Shown here: positions 25,918-35,245 of the stretch, piece after piece
How the letters are laid out: each line of letters begins with the position of its first letter
Position numbering within the stretch: the stretch's first letter is position 1
Assembly: GCF_017676345.1 (NCBI RefSeq)
Contig: NZ_JAFFZM010000025.1
Span: forward strand, 1-64,000
DNA from: Streptomyces smyrnaeus
GTDB lineage: Bacteria; Actinomycetota; Actinomycetes; Streptomycetales; Streptomycetaceae
Length of the DNA stretch: 64,000 nt
Direction: 5' to 3'
Notes under the pieces: model-generated
Database searches by the model: none
What the model saw: only the letters and a program-made list of their open reading frames with translations
What the model was told of the DNA's origin: nothing
Translations under genes and position numbers: made by a program

Positions 25918-27288
25918 TCAGGCCGCTCCGCTGCTCGGCTCCGCCTCGTCGGCCAGGGCCACGGACAAAGCAGCCGCCGGGTCCCGTTCCGGGCCGCCTG
26001 CCGGCCACCACGAGCGTTGCCGCCTGTGATAGGGCCACCATCGGCCGTCCGGCCCGTACCGCAGCTGGGCGTCCGTCCCCACAGCCGTCCAGCAGGCGCC
26101 CGACGCCCGCAGCGTGGGGCGGGGCTCCTCCTCCCCCCAGGCGAGGTCGAGCTGTTCGGTAGCACGGTGCAGCGCCTCGTCGGACGGTGACCAGCCGCCC
26201 TCCAGCACGGTCAGTGCTTCAGCGCCCCCGAACTCCCAGGCACGCACGGCCACCGCGAGCTCGGACTCGGTACGGCCGCAGCCCTCCGCGAGCCGCGAGG
26301 CCACCGCGCGTCCAGGTTGTGCGGCCGCGAGCCGTACGGCATCCTCCCAGGCCGTCAGCGGCCGCGGCAGCGGGCGGGTGCCGTGCCCCGGCGAGACGGC
26401 CTCCGCGAGCATGCGGCGAGCCGTCGCGGCGGAGTGCGAAGCGAGAAAGGTCAGCGCGTCGACGTCCAGCCCCGGCGCCCGGGCGGCGCCACCCTCCAAC
26501 GCCGCGATCTGTCCCGTCTCACGCACCGGGGAGGGCGGTTCGGGCAACGGAGGAAGCAGTACTCCCAGCGCGAACGCCTCGACAGCTTCCACCCCCTGCG
26601 ACTCCTCCTGCTCCGCAGGCGTCACCGTGCCGCCGGTGGTCTGCCCGGCGGCTCGCGCCGTGCTGCGCTCCTGAAGGGCGTTCAGCAGCTCGCGTTCTCC
26701 GCGCCCGCGCATCAGCAGCAGCGCGAACGGGTCCTCGTCCAGCAGCCGGGCCGTCTGGTAGCTGAGTGCGGCAGTGTGCGGACAGTGATCCCACGCTCCG
26801 CAAGCACACTCGGGCTCCAGATCACCGATACCAGGAAGCAGCTCGATCCCGACGTCTGCCGCGTCCTCCACCAGGCGGGGCGGCATGTCGCGGTCCAACA
26901 GGGCAGCGATATGGCCGGCCTGTTCGACGATCACCTCCAGCAGACGCTCCCACTCGTTCTCGTCCAGCTCGCGCAGCAGCACATCGGCCCGGCACGGCGT
27001 GCGGTCCGAGCCGAGCACCACGGCGGTGATGCGACCAGGCCGCACGGAGACGGCACCTACCGCGCCCTTCCGGGCGAACGCTCGGCCCCGCTTGAGCTGT
27101 GCGTTGTCCAGCGCGGTCTCCTCGAGCGCCTTCAGCCATGTCTGCCCCCACCAGGTGCGGGCGAAGCCCTGGCCGCGAGCGGGGGGCAACGGTGCGAAGA
27201 CCCGCTCCCGGTCACCGGATCCGCTGCCCTCCGTCCGATCGCCGTCGTCCATCACGCCGGTGTCGTCCGTCCCCCCGTTCGCGTCCAT
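25918..27288 (-). CDS. SWIM zinc-finger protein
   Basis: 456 aa. After a variable acidic N-terminus the conserved part begins FAPLPPARGQGFARTWWGQTW; the SWIM zinc finger CACGAWDHCPHTAAL (CxCx(n)CxH) follows YxxxV-type strands and a GRITAVVLGSD segment. The C-terminus ends in LRASGACWTAVGTDAQLRYGPDG. SWIM domains bind DNA or protein. ATG 27288 has GAGGAA upstream; TTG 27327 overlaps the helicase stop as TTGA and would add 13 residues. The gene follows the SNF2 helicase directly; this pair is common in actinobacteria and cyanobacteria but has no established function. Confidence 0.87.
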   Translation of the reverse strand: MDANGGTDDTGVMDDGDRTEGSGSGDRERVFAPLPPARGQGFARTWWGQTWLKALEETALDNAQLKRGRAFARKGAVGAVSVRPGRITAVVLGSDRTPCRADVLLRELDENEWERLLEVIVEQAGHIAALLDRDMPPRLVEDAADVGIELLPGIGDLEPECACGAWDHCPHTAALSYQTARLLDEDPFALLLMRGRGERELLNALQERSTARAAGQTTGGTVTPAEQEESQGVEAVEAFALGVLLPPLPEPPSPVRETGQIAALEGGAARAPGLDVDALTFLASHSAATARRMLAEAVSPGHGTRPLPRPLTAWEDAVRLAAAQPGRAVASRLAEGCGRTESELAVAVRAWEFGGAEALTVLEGGWSPSDEALHRATEQLDLAWGEEEPRPTLRASGACWTAVGTDAQLRYGPDGRWWPYHRRQRSWWPAGGPERDPAAALSVALADEAEPSSGAA

Positions 27289-27323
27289 TTCCGCTTCCTC
27301 TTCGTGCGTCGTCCCGTACTCGC

Positions 27324-30290
27324 TCAACGCTCCACCTTCCGCAGCTCGACGAGCTCCGCCAACTCGGCGTCCGTCAGCTCGGTCAGCGCCGTCTCGCCGG
27401 AGCCCAGTACGGCGTCCGCGAGTGCCTGCTTGCGCCGCAGCATGTCGGCGATTCGGTCCTCGATGGTTCCCTCGGTGATGAGTCGGTGGACCTGTACGGG
27501 CTGCGTCTGCCCGATGCGGTAGGCGCGATCGGTCGCCTGGGCCTCGACCGCCGGGTTCCACCAGCGGTCGTAATGGATGACATGGCTCGCCCGGGTGAGA
27601 TTCAGTCCCGTCCCGGCTGCCTTGAGGGAGAGCAGAAACACCGGTGCGGCACCCTCCTGGAAGCGGCGCACCATCTCCTCGCGCCGAGCCACCGGGGTGC
27701 CGCCGTGCAGACACTGGCTCGCCACACCACGTGCAGCCAGGTGACGTTCCAGCAGATGCGCCATCTGCACGTACTGCGTGAAGACGAGCACGCTCGCCTC
27801 CTCCGCGAGAAGGGTGTCCAGCAACTCGTCCAGCAGCTCCAGCTTCCCCGAACGGCCTGGAAGCCGGCCGCTGTCCTCCTTGAGGTACTGCGCGGGGTGG
27901 TTGCAGATCTGCTTGAGAGCGGTGAGCAGCTTGACCACCAGCCCGCGCCGCTCGAACCCGTCGGTACCGTGCAGCGCCGCCAGGCTCTCCCGGACCACGG
28001 CCTCGTACAGCCCGGCCTGTTCGGTGGTCAAAGAGACCGCCCGGTCCGTCTCCGTCTTCGGAGGCAGCTCGGGTGCGATGCCGGGATCGGTCTTGTGCCG
28101 CCGCAGCAGGAACGGCCTCACAAGCCGCGCCAGCCGCTCGGCCGCCACCGGATCACCGCCCTCGGCAGCGTCCGCGTAGTGCCTGCGGAACGTGCCGAGC
28201 CGGCCCAGGAGCCCCGGGGTGGTCCAGTCGAGGACCGCCCACAGCTCCGAGAGGTTGTTCTCCACCGGTGTGCCTGTCAGCGCCACGCGCGCCCGAGCGG
28301 GAAGTGTGCGCAGTGCCTTGGCAGTGGCGGCGAACGGATTCTTCACGTGCTGGGCCTCGTCCGCGACGACCATGCCCCACACCTCGCCCTCGCCGGGGAG
28401 CAGCCGGTCGGCGTCCAGTCGCATCGTGCCATAGGTGGTCAGCACGAACTCGCCCTCGCGCAGCTGCTCAAGGGAGCGGCCCGGACCGTGGTAGCGACGT
28501 ACAGGGGTGCCGGGGGCGAACCGTTCGATCTCCCGCTGCCAGTTGCCCATCAGCGAGGCGGGACACACCACCAGGGTCGGACCCGCGGTCTCCTCGGTCT
28601 GCTGCCTGCGCAGGTGGAGCGCGATCAGGGTGATGGTCTTGCCCAGGCCCATGTCGTCGGCGAGGCAGCCCCCGAGACCGAGCGAGGTCATCCGGTGCAG
28701 CCAGTCCAGACCGCGCAACTGGTAGTCGCGCAGTGTGGCCTGAAGTTCGGCGGGCGGTGGCAAGGGCGGCTCCTCGCGGCGCTCCGGATCGGAGAGCCGT
28801 TCCCGGAGCGCTTCCAGCCACCCGGTGGCCTCGACCTCGACACGTTCGCCCTTCTGCTCGGCCGTACCGGTGAGGACGGCGTTCAGAGCTTCGAGCGTGC
28901 CGACCTTGTGGTCCTCGCGCTGTCGGGCTGCCTGTATCTCCTCCGGGTCGACGAGCACCCACTGGTCGCGCAGTCGCACCAGTGGCCGTCCCGCTTCGGC
29001 CAGCTGGTCGAGCTCGGCCCGGGTCACCTCCTGGCCGCCGATGGCGAAGCGCCAGTCGAAGCGCAGCAGTGCGTCCGGGGAGAGCTGGGAGGGGAGTCCC
29101 GCGGTGAACGGGGACTTCCGGCTCGCGCCGGTCTCTTCCGTCTCGTCCCCCGGGCCGATCACGGCGCGTGAGGTGAGCGAGCGAGCGAACTCGCGCGGCC
29201 AGTGCACCTGGACACCAGCTGCCGCCAGTGCGCGGGGCACCGAGGTGCCCAGCAGTTCGGCGATTTCCTCGTCGGCGAGGTCGATCGCGTCAGGTACCGC
29301 TGCCGAGAGCAGTGGGGTCAGCGCATCCCAGGCTGCCGCTGCCCGACGCAGCGCGAGCAGCGCGTCCGTGCGCGCCCGTGGTCCGAACCGCTCGGCGAGG
29401 GGTGACGTACCTGCCCAGACCTCTGCTGCGTCGGCGATCAGTGTGCTGTCGGCCGGGGCGTGGAGCTGCAGTACTCCGCGGAAGGCGGGATCCCGCCGGC
29501 CCTCCTGCGTCTTGTGTTCGCTCCCACCCTGTCCTGAGACGTCGTCCGTCGGGGGCAGACCGTCGATCTCGATGCGCAGCGACAGCCGGACCCCCGCATC
29601 GATTCCTGCTGCCACATCGGCGGCCCACTCCTGCAGTTCGGGTACGGCGAGTGGTTCGTCACCGGTGAAGGCGGGTGTTCCGACTGCCAGCGGAGCGGCA
29701 GGGGTGCGCGGAAGCGTGTCGGCGACGGCGTCCAGGAAGCCCCGCACCGAAGGACCGGGTGCCGGCATGCGGAGCGGACCGGGTCCGGGCAGTGGGACAG
29801 CGTGCGCGTCCGGAGGCATCGCAGCGGCCAGTTCCGCCACTGTGGTGGTGTCGTCGCTCGTGAGCGGGCCCAGCCGCCAGGCGTCGTAACCGGCGGGGCT
29901 CAGCCCTGGCAGCAGCCGACCCTGGGCAGCCAGCCGCAGTGCGAACAGCGCGGTGGCGCCCCAGAAGGCCGTCGTGGGCTCTGTGCCCTCCTCCGTACGT
30001 GCGGCGTACGCCCGGGTGAGAACCGGGAGGGCCGCGGCCACAGGGAGCGTGACCGCGGGAACTGTGCGGGTCTCCACGCCGCCCTCGGTCGGGACGACAA
30101 CCGTCAGCTCGACGGTTTCAGCGGAACGATGATCGCCGCTGTCCGCGTCGCCGGCCTGTGGGCCGGGCGGTGCGGGGAGGGCCCTGTCGGTGGGGTGGGA
30201 GACTCCCTCGGGGCGCCGGAAGGCGATCCGGGAGCGGCGTGGCGGGTCTGCGGGCAGAAAGACGGCCACACAGTGGGTGAGCTGGGACAT
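27324..30290 (-). CDS. SNF2/Rad54-family DEAD/DEAH-box helicase
   Basis: 988 aa. N-terminal SNF2_assoc region of ~500 residues, then the helicase core: Walker A ADDMGLGKT (545-552), TLVVCPASLMGNW, DEAQ box VVADEAQHVKN, motif III LTGTPVENNLSELW, and C-terminal core motifs VLVFTQY, SLKAAGTGLNLTRA, RAYRIGQTQPV. These enzymes use ATP to translocate on dsDNA and remodel protein-DNA complexes. ATG 30290 (SQLTHCVAVFLP) matches how homologues begin as I recall; GTG 30320 is an alternative. Operonic with the SWIM gene. Confidence 0.92.
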   Translation of the reverse strand: MSQLTHCVAVFLPADPPRRSRIAFRRPEGVSHPTDRALPAPPGPQAGDADSGDHRSAETVELTVVVPTEGGVETRTVPAVTLPVAAALPVLTRAYAARTEEGTEPTTAFWGATALFALRLAAQGRLLPGLSPAGYDAWRLGPLTSDDTTTVAELAAAMPPDAHAVPLPGPGPLRMPAPGPSVRGFLDAVADTLPRTPAAPLAVGTPAFTGDEPLAVPELQEWAADVAAGIDAGVRLSLRIEIDGLPPTDDVSGQGGSEHKTQEGRRDPAFRGVLQLHAPADSTLIADAAEVWAGTSPLAERFGPRARTDALLALRRAAAAWDALTPLLSAAVPDAIDLADEEIAELLGTSVPRALAAAGVQVHWPREFARSLTSRAVIGPGDETEETGASRKSPFTAGLPSQLSPDALLRFDWRFAIGGQEVTRAELDQLAEAGRPLVRLRDQWVLVDPEEIQAARQREDHKVGTLEALNAVLTGTAEQKGERVEVEATGWLEALRERLSDPERREEPPLPPPAELQATLRDYQLRGLDWLHRMTSLGLGGCLADDMGLGKTITLIALHLRRQQTEETAGPTLVVCPASLMGNWQREIERFAPGTPVRRYHGPGRSLEQLREGEFVLTTYGTMRLDADRLLPGEGEVWGMVVADEAQHVKNPFAATAKALRTLPARARVALTGTPVENNLSELWAVLDWTTPGLLGRLGTFRRHYADAAEGGDPVAAERLARLVRPFLLRRHKTDPGIAPELPPKTETDRAVSLTTEQAGLYEAVVRESLAALHGTDGFERRGLVVKLLTALKQICNHPAQYLKEDSGRLPGRSGKLELLDELLDTLLAEEASVLVFTQYVQMAHLLERHLAARGVASQCLHGGTPVARREEMVRRFQEGAAPVFLLSLKAAGTGLNLTRASHVIHYDRWWNPAVEAQATDRAYRIGQTQPVQVHRLITEGTIEDRIADMLRRKQALADAVLGSGETALTELTDAELAELVELRKVER

Positions 30291-30550
30291 CCAGGAAGTG
30301 CTTGCCAGGGTCTCGGCCACAGTGCTGATGCATTCCTCAAATTTGACTAGCGAGCGGGAGCGGTCGAGGGTACATCACCTCGGGCCCAGGTGTGGCACAC
30401 CGGGGAAAATCGCGCGCAGGAGGCCGCGAACCCGCCAGCGCGCGGCGCGGAGGGAACCCGCCGTGTCCGGATGGCGTTCAATGGAGTGAGAGGCGGAGAT
30501 ACCGGACTGGACAGCAGTGGGTGTGCCGCCGGTGCGGAGGAGGTACCGAG

Positions 30551-30733
30551 ATGACCAATCGAGCAAAAGTCGCCGTCGGCGGGGTAGCGGTCGGACTGCT
30601 GCTGTGGTGGCTGACGTCGTTCTGGATCGCTCTACTGGTGATCGTGGGCGTACCCGCGGTCGCCTATCTGACGCTCGACTCCTCGCAGCGGCGCAGGCTG
30701 CGCAGAGTCAGCCGCAAGGAACTCGGCCGTTAG
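30551..30733 (+). CDS. Small membrane protein, unknown
   Basis: 60 aa, preceded by an excellent ribosome site (GGAGGTACC, 30538-30547). Two hydrophobic segments (VAVGGVAVGLLLWWL and FWIALLVIVGVPAVAYLTL) and a basic C-terminus (SSQRRRLRRVSRKELGR) give a helical hairpin with a positive tail. Conserved in this genus as I recall, but no function is assigned. It is divergent from the SNF2 gene across a 260-bp region without other visible features. Confidence 0.75.
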   Translation: MTNRAKVAVGGVAVGLLLWWLTSFWIALLVIVGVPAVAYLTLDSSQRRRLRRVSRKELGR

Positions 30734-30929
30734 CAGTGGCCGTACGCCTTGCCTCCACTGACCGGGCCTTTCCGCCGGGGCCCGGGCTCGGGAGCCGGGC
30801 CGCAGAGGAGCGCTGAAGCGCGTCGAAGCCGCAACGGATCCATCGCAAGCCCCGACGGATCCGTCGGAACGATGCGTGCCGGGCGCATTCCCGCCGGGCA
30901 CAGGTGTCGGCATCTTTCGGTGTGGCCCG

Positions 30930-31721
30930 TCACGCCGCCGGACGTAGCGCGATCCCGTCGAGCGCCGAGAGGAGCTCGGGCAGTTCACGACCGCGGCCCA
31001 CCGGCCGCACCTCGCCGGGCGCTTCGTCCAGCAGGACGAAGGCGATGTCGTCGGTGCGCGCCACCACACTCCACCCAGGGCCGTCCGCGCGCAGCGTGCG
31101 GGCATCGCCCGAGGCGAAGGCGGACCGAATCCGCCCGGGCGGCGGAGGCGTCTCCAGATAGGCCCGCACTTCCTCCAGCACACGCTGCACCTGGATGTCG
31201 GTTTCGGCTTCTCCTCCCGACTCCACGAACTCCACGTCCTCCTCGACCTGCGCCCGCCACTGCGCCCACTGGAGCGCTATCTCGTCCGCACCGAGACGCC
31301 GCTGGGCGGGTCCCCAGCCGGAGGTGTCCGGCGGCGAGAGCACCGGGCCGCTCGTGTCGAGCTCTGCGTCCAGCACGGGGTCGTGCGGCTCGGGAAGACC
31401 GGGTGCGGAGACGGCGAGCGACAGCGGCCATCCGGGCAGCACCGCGGCGACGTCCCGTTCGTCGGGAGACAGATCGGCTTCCATGCCGCAGTCCCATGCC
31501 GCCACGGCACAGGCCACCTGCGTCACGTCCTCGGTCACCACGGTCCAGCGCGCACCGGTGCCGTCCTGCCCCAGTACCAGCCCGTACCCCTCGGCGTAGG
31601 GCTCCAGCCCCAGCACGGCGCATGCCGCGGGGTAGTCGTCCCCCAGCACACTCGGGAACTGCGCGGGCGTCAGCAGCACGGCAGTCAGCACATAGAGCGA
31701 ATCTTCCTCTTCCGCGGCCAC
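30930..31721 (-). CDS. Conserved hypothetical cytoplasmic protein
   Basis: 263 aa, not recognised. It is acidic, lacks signal or membrane segments, and contains a Trp-rich middle (AVAAWDCGM, PGWPLSLAV, EIALQWAQWRAQVEEDVEF). The opening LYVLTAVLLTPAQFPSVLGDDYPAACAVLGL pattern and the end VARTDDIAFVLLDEAP look like folded domains. GTG 31721 has GGAGG seven bases upstream. Upstream of the divergent MpaB-like gene. Confidence 0.65.
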   Translation of the reverse strand: MAAEEEDSLYVLTAVLLTPAQFPSVLGDDYPAACAVLGLEPYAEGYGLVLGQDGTGARWTVVTEDVTQVACAVAAWDCGMEADLSPDERDVAAVLPGWPLSLAVSAPGLPEPHDPVLDAELDTSGPVLSPPDTSGWGPAQRRLGADEIALQWAQWRAQVEEDVEFVESGGEAETDIQVQRVLEEVRAYLETPPPPGRIRSAFASGDARTLRADGPGWSVVARTDDIAFVLLDEAPGEVRPVGRGRELPELLSALDGIALRPAA

Positions 31722-31857
31722 CGGTGACCTCCCCTTCCTGGCGGATCTCGGTGACGATAGCCCTCGGAGCGCGTCCGCGACAGATGGAATGGGTCCGCGG
31801 CAGGAAGCCGAAATGTGTCTGTGACAGACGCAGTGAATCCGATGAGAGGGGCACCAC

Positions 31858-32778
31858 GTGCGGCGCTACGACCGGCTCAGGCACATCCTCCAGCTGGACC
31901 CGGAAGAGGACTCGCACGAGATCTACCGACTGATCGCCGCCTATGAGTTCCCCTGGGACTTCACCCGAGCTCTCGAACTCGCCCTGTACCGGACCTACGC
32001 CGTGCCCAGCATCGGCAGACTGCTGGCCCGCACCGCCGAGCTGACCGACCGCTCGCAGAAGCGCTACGACGACACAGCGCTCCTCCTGGACACCGTCGTC
32101 GAGCACGGCTTCGAGAGCGCGCAGGGGCGCACGGCCATCCGCCGGATCAACCAGATGCACCGCGCCTACGACATCACCGACGACGACATGCGTTACGTCC
32201 TGTGCACATTCGTCGTCATGCCCAAGCGCTGGCTCGACGCCTACGGCTGGCGCCGTCTCACCCATCATGAGCTGCGGGCCGTCAGCCACTACTATCGATC
32301 GCTCGGGCGCCACATGGGCATCAAAGAGATTCCCCGCAGCTACGAGGAGTTCGAGGACTTTCTCGACTCCTACGAAGAGACCCACTTCGGGTGGGACGAA
32401 GGGGCGCGGAAAGTCTCCGATGCCACCCTTGATCTGATGGCCTCCTGGTATCCGCGTCCGCTCGCCCCCGTGGTGCGCGGTGCCAGCCTGGCCCTGCTGG
32501 ACGACTCCTTGCTACGGGCCTTCCGCTACGACGAGCCCGGGGCGCTCGCCCGTCGACTGACACGGGGTGCGCTGCGGCTTCGGGGCCGGGGCGTCCGGTT
32601 GATGCCGCCTCGCCGCAGGCCGCACTACGCCCGGCAGAACCCGGAGATCAAGAGCTACCCCGGCTACCCGGGCGACTACCGCATCGCGGACCTCGGCACC
32701 TTCCCGGCCGGAGGGGCGGGAGGTGTATCGGCCTGCCCGGTGCCTCATGTGCCGAAGGAGGAACCGGGGTGCTCCTGA
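31858..32778 (+). CDS. MpaB-like oxygenase (DUF2236 / latex-clearing-protein fold)
   Basis: 306 aa. The central motif RRINQMHRAYDITDDDMRYVLCTFVVMPKRWLDAYGWR contains the conserved helix pattern and His/Arg residues of the MpaB/DUF2236 family, whose members include heme-dependent rubber oxygenases and fungal mycophenolic-acid oxygenase MpaB'. A second conserved stretch is DFLDSYEETHFGW. The start is GTG 31858. No heme motif can be proven from sequence; substrate unknown. The last ~50 residues are basic and Pro/Gly-rich. Confidence 0.8.
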   Translation: MRRYDRLRHILQLDPEEDSHEIYRLIAAYEFPWDFTRALELALYRTYAVPSIGRLLARTAELTDRSQKRYDDTALLLDTVVEHGFESAQGRTAIRRINQMHRAYDITDDDMRYVLCTFVVMPKRWLDAYGWRRLTHHELRAVSHYYRSLGRHMGIKEIPRSYEEFEDFLDSYEETHFGWDEGARKVSDATLDLMASWYPRPLAPVVRGASLALLDDSLLRAFRYDEPGALARRLTRGALRLRGRGVRLMPPRRRPHYARQNPEIKSYPGYPGDYRIADLGTFPAGGAGGVSACPVPHVPKEEPGCS

Positions 32779-32797
32779 AAGACGGAGCGGCGGGGCC

Positions 32798-32832
32798 GTG
32801 CGTTGGGGCCCGGACTTCCGACGCCCACGCAC
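32798..32832. terminator. Candidate terminator hairpin between convergent genes
   Basis: GTGCGTTGGG (32798-32807) pairs with CCCACGCAC (32824-32832) apart from one bulged base. It sits between the MpaB-like stop and the methyltransferase stop. Confidence 0.35.
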
Positions 32833-32865
32833 CGAGAGGTCTCAGAACCCGGCACGCCCGGTGGG

Positions 32866-33480
32866 TCACTCCGCTTCCCGCTCGGCCAGCGCAAGATACC
32901 GGTCGTCCCGGTCCACGTACGACAGCAACCGCCAGCCGGTGGCGGCCAGCAGGGTACGCAAGCGCGGCTCGGCCCGGATGTCGTCCGGGGTGATCTGCCT
33001 GCCCTGCCGAGCCGCCAGCGCGGCGCGGCCCACCGGGTGGAAGAGCGCCAGACGGCCCTTCGGGCGTACCACGCGGGCCAGTTCGCGCAGTCCGCTGTCC
33101 GGGCCGGGGAGGTGGGAGATCAGTCCGGCTCCGAACACGGCGTCCAGACAGCGGTCCCGCAACGGCAGTCGGGAGACGTCCGCGAGCAGCAGCGCGGCAG
33201 TCCGGTGCCGGCCGGCCCGGACGGCCTCGTCCAGCATCGCGGGAGTGAGGTCGGCGCCCAGCACGGTGCCGTCCGGGCCCACCGCGGCACGCAGCTCGGG
33301 CAGGGCCCGCCCGGTGCCGCATCCCGCGTCGAGCACCGTGTCGCCGGGCCGCAGGGCGGTTTCCTCCACGGCCGCGGCGAACGCCGGACCGTCGTCGGGG
33401 AACCGGGTGTCCCAGCGAGCGGCCCGCTCGCCGAAGAAGGCCCGGACCGCCGCCCGGTCGTCTGCCAAGTCGTGTGTCAT
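32866..33480 (-). CDS. Class I SAM-dependent methyltransferase
   Basis: 204 aa. Motif I VLDAGCGTGRALPEL (about residues 48-62), motif II GADLTPAMLDEA, post-motif DAVFGAGLISHLPGPD and ARVVRPKGRLALFHP show a Methyltransf_11 fold. ATG 33480 is chosen; ATG 33489 is three codons upstream. Small-molecule substrate likely but unknown. Confidence 0.88.
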   Translation of the reverse strand: MTHDLADDRAAVRAFFGERAARWDTRFPDDGPAFAAAVEETALRPGDTVLDAGCGTGRALPELRAAVGPDGTVLGADLTPAMLDEAVRAGRHRTAALLLADVSRLPLRDRCLDAVFGAGLISHLPGPDSGLRELARVVRPKGRLALFHPVGRAALAARQGRQITPDDIRAEPRLRTLLAATGWRLLSYVDRDDRYLALAEREAE

Positions 33481-33660
33481 GCTCCTCATCTTCCCGCGTG
33501 CGGGCAGCTGAGGAGTGGAAGCCCGCACTTCTGTTCGGCGATGCCGCTGTGACAGGTGCGACAGGGGAGTAACTGTGCGCAACAGAACAGGACCTTGTGG
33601 TTGCTCACTGTGCTCTTGTGGGTAAGGGTGGCACGGCAGATGCCGAGGAAAAGGGGGCGC

Positions 33661-34056
33661 GTGGTGGCACTGAACACGGGACTCGACTGGTTGCTGGACG
33701 ACCTCACGAAGCGGATCTCGTCGGTCCGGCACGCGCTGGTCCTCTCCAACGACGGGTTGGTGACCGGGAGCAGCCACGATCTGGAGCGGGAGGACGCGGA
33801 GCATCTGGCCGCGGTCTCGTCCGGGCTGCACAGCCTGGCCAAGGGGTCCGGTCAGCACTTCAAGGCCGGACGAGTGCGCCAGACCATGATCGAGTTCGAT
33901 GAGGGAGTGCTCTTCGTGATGGCCGCCGGGGACGGCAGCTGTCTGTGCGTCCTCGCCGAGGCCGAAGCGGACATCGGCCAGGTCGCCTACGAGATGACAC
34001 TTCTGGTCAACCGCGTCGGCGAACACTTGGGACTGGCAGCGCGAAACGGCAACTGA
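33661..34056 (+). CDS. Roadblock/LC7-domain protein (CvnB-like)
   Basis: 131 aa. The sequence ALNTGLDWLLDDLTKRISSV, HALVLSNDGLVTGSS and HLAAVSSGLHSLAKGSG is the opening of Streptomyces CvnB/roadblock proteins, which act with a sensor-like CvnA, DUF742 CvnC and GTPase CvnD. None of those partners is next to this gene, so it is an orphan. GTG 33661 (or GTG 33664) has GGGGG upstream; ATG 33640 is another choice. Confidence 0.88.
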   Translation: MVALNTGLDWLLDDLTKRISSVRHALVLSNDGLVTGSSHDLEREDAEHLAAVSSGLHSLAKGSGQHFKAGRVRQTMIEFDEGVLFVMAAGDGSCLCVLAEAEADIGQVAYEMTLLVNRVGEHLGLAARNGN

Positions 34057-34073
34057 CCTGCGGTTCAGCAAAG

Positions 34074-34082
34074 TTATCCACA
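34074..34082 (+). promoter_or_regulatory. DnaA-box-like 9-mer
   Basis: TTATCCACA is an exact match to the consensus DnaA box in the 102-bp intergenic region after the roadblock gene. A single box is not an origin; it could be a DnaA titration or regulatory site, or chance. Confidence 0.3.
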
Positions 34083-34158
34083 GGCGCGGCGGGAATCGCG
34101 GCAGCGGGCTATCGTCGTTTTCACGCAAGGTAGTCGAGTACCGACGGGGGATGACGAT

Positions 34159-35157
34159 ATGCGAGCCAAGCCTGTGGACCGCCGCGCGCCGGCACCGTTC
34201 CGCCACCCGGCCGACGTGGCGCTGCGCACGGCCGCGAAGGAGCTGGGGCTGCGTCCCAGGGAGTTCGAGCTGGCGGTGCAGACCGATCACGTACGCACGG
34301 TGCCGGGGCCGCCGGGAGGAGCCCGCCGGGTGCCACGCCAAGAGCTGGAGCGGATCAAGGGGGCGCCGGATTTCCCCGGCGGGCTGCGGGAGCGGCTGCG
34401 CGTCATGGGCGCGAGTGAGGCCTCCGAACTGCTGGACATCAGCCCGGCCCGGTTCGCCCGCCTCGCCAGGGCCGGTTGTTTCGGCCCGGTCAGCTTCTAT
34501 GTGAACCGTTATCGCACGGTGGTGTGGCTCTATCTGGTGGAAGAGCTGCGGGACTTCGCGGAGAACAATCCGATGCTGCTGACGGGACGGCTGCCGGCGG
34601 GTATGCGGGCCAAGCTCCAGGCCGGCACCGACCATCGTGCCCGCTGCTGGCGGCAGCGGCGCCTCAACCAGTTGGTGCGGCACGCAGTCGGCCCCTGGGA
34701 GCAGGCCGCGGTACGAGCGAGCGTGCTGGACGACGCCACCCTCGCCGAGGCCGTGCCCGACCCCGGCGAACGGGCCCGGCTCGAGCGCCTGCGCCCGTGC
34801 TTCCTGGAGGTGCGCAGCGTTTCGAAGGCCACCCGGGACACCCTGGCGGAGCTGTGTCTTGCCGAGGGCGAGGAGGAGATCCGCTGGCACCGGTTCCTGC
34901 TGGACGCGGAGCTGGAGACGGCCAGGGCCGCCGAGGCGGTCGCAGCCGCACCTGCCCTCCGCCGCCGGGCCACCTCCCGGTCGGCGCCCGACCTGGAGGA
35001 AGGGCATCTCCTCCAGCCGGTTCCGGAGGTGGGCGCGCGGCCCGATCCCGGTACCGCGCGGCCGGTTGCGGGACCCCCCTCCGTCGCGGTTCCCCGGCGG
35101 CGCTGGTCGCTGCTGCGGCGCCGCAGGCCGAAGCCCGCCGCTCGCCCGGCCCGGTGA
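34159..35157 (+). CDS. Uncharacterised Streptomyces protein (DUF6397-like) with possible helix-turn-helix
   Basis: 332 aa. Contains VALRTAAKELGLRPREFELAVQ and ASELLDISPARFARLARAGC, which read as helix-turn-helix-like or excisionase-like segments, then a conserved YVNRYRTVVWLYLVEELRDFAENNP and a basic region. The C-terminal third is Ala/Pro/Arg-rich and likely disordered. The resemblance to DUF6397 is from memory. Follows the roadblock gene after 102 bp on the same strand. Confidence 0.6.
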   Translation: MRAKPVDRRAPAPFRHPADVALRTAAKELGLRPREFELAVQTDHVRTVPGPPGGARRVPRQELERIKGAPDFPGGLRERLRVMGASEASELLDISPARFARLARAGCFGPVSFYVNRYRTVVWLYLVEELRDFAENNPMLLTGRLPAGMRAKLQAGTDHRARCWRQRRLNQLVRHAVGPWEQAAVRASVLDDATLAEAVPDPGERARLERLRPCFLEVRSVSKATRDTLAELCLAEGEEEIRWHRFLLDAELETARAAEAVAAAPALRRRATSRSAPDLEEGHLLQPVPEVGARPDPGTARPVAGPPSVAVPRRRWSLLRRRRPKPAARPAR

Positions 35158-35197
35158 ACCGGAGCCGTTCCCGCGCCGCCCAGGTGCGCCGGGCGCT

Positions 35198-35212
35198 CCC
35201 GCGCCGCGCGGG
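35198..35212. other. Short palindromic hairpin between convergent genes
   Basis: CCCGCG (35198-35203) and CGCGGG (35207-35212) with a 3-base loop lie between the DUF6397-like and tesB stops. It could be a weak terminator. Confidence 0.3.
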
Positions 35213-35245
35213 TCCGCCAGGTCGGCCGAGCAACCGGCGAACGGC

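Noticed and set aside
34057..34158. Replication origin around the DnaA box
   Set aside because: Only one box, no dnaA, dnaN or gyr genes, no clustered repeats.
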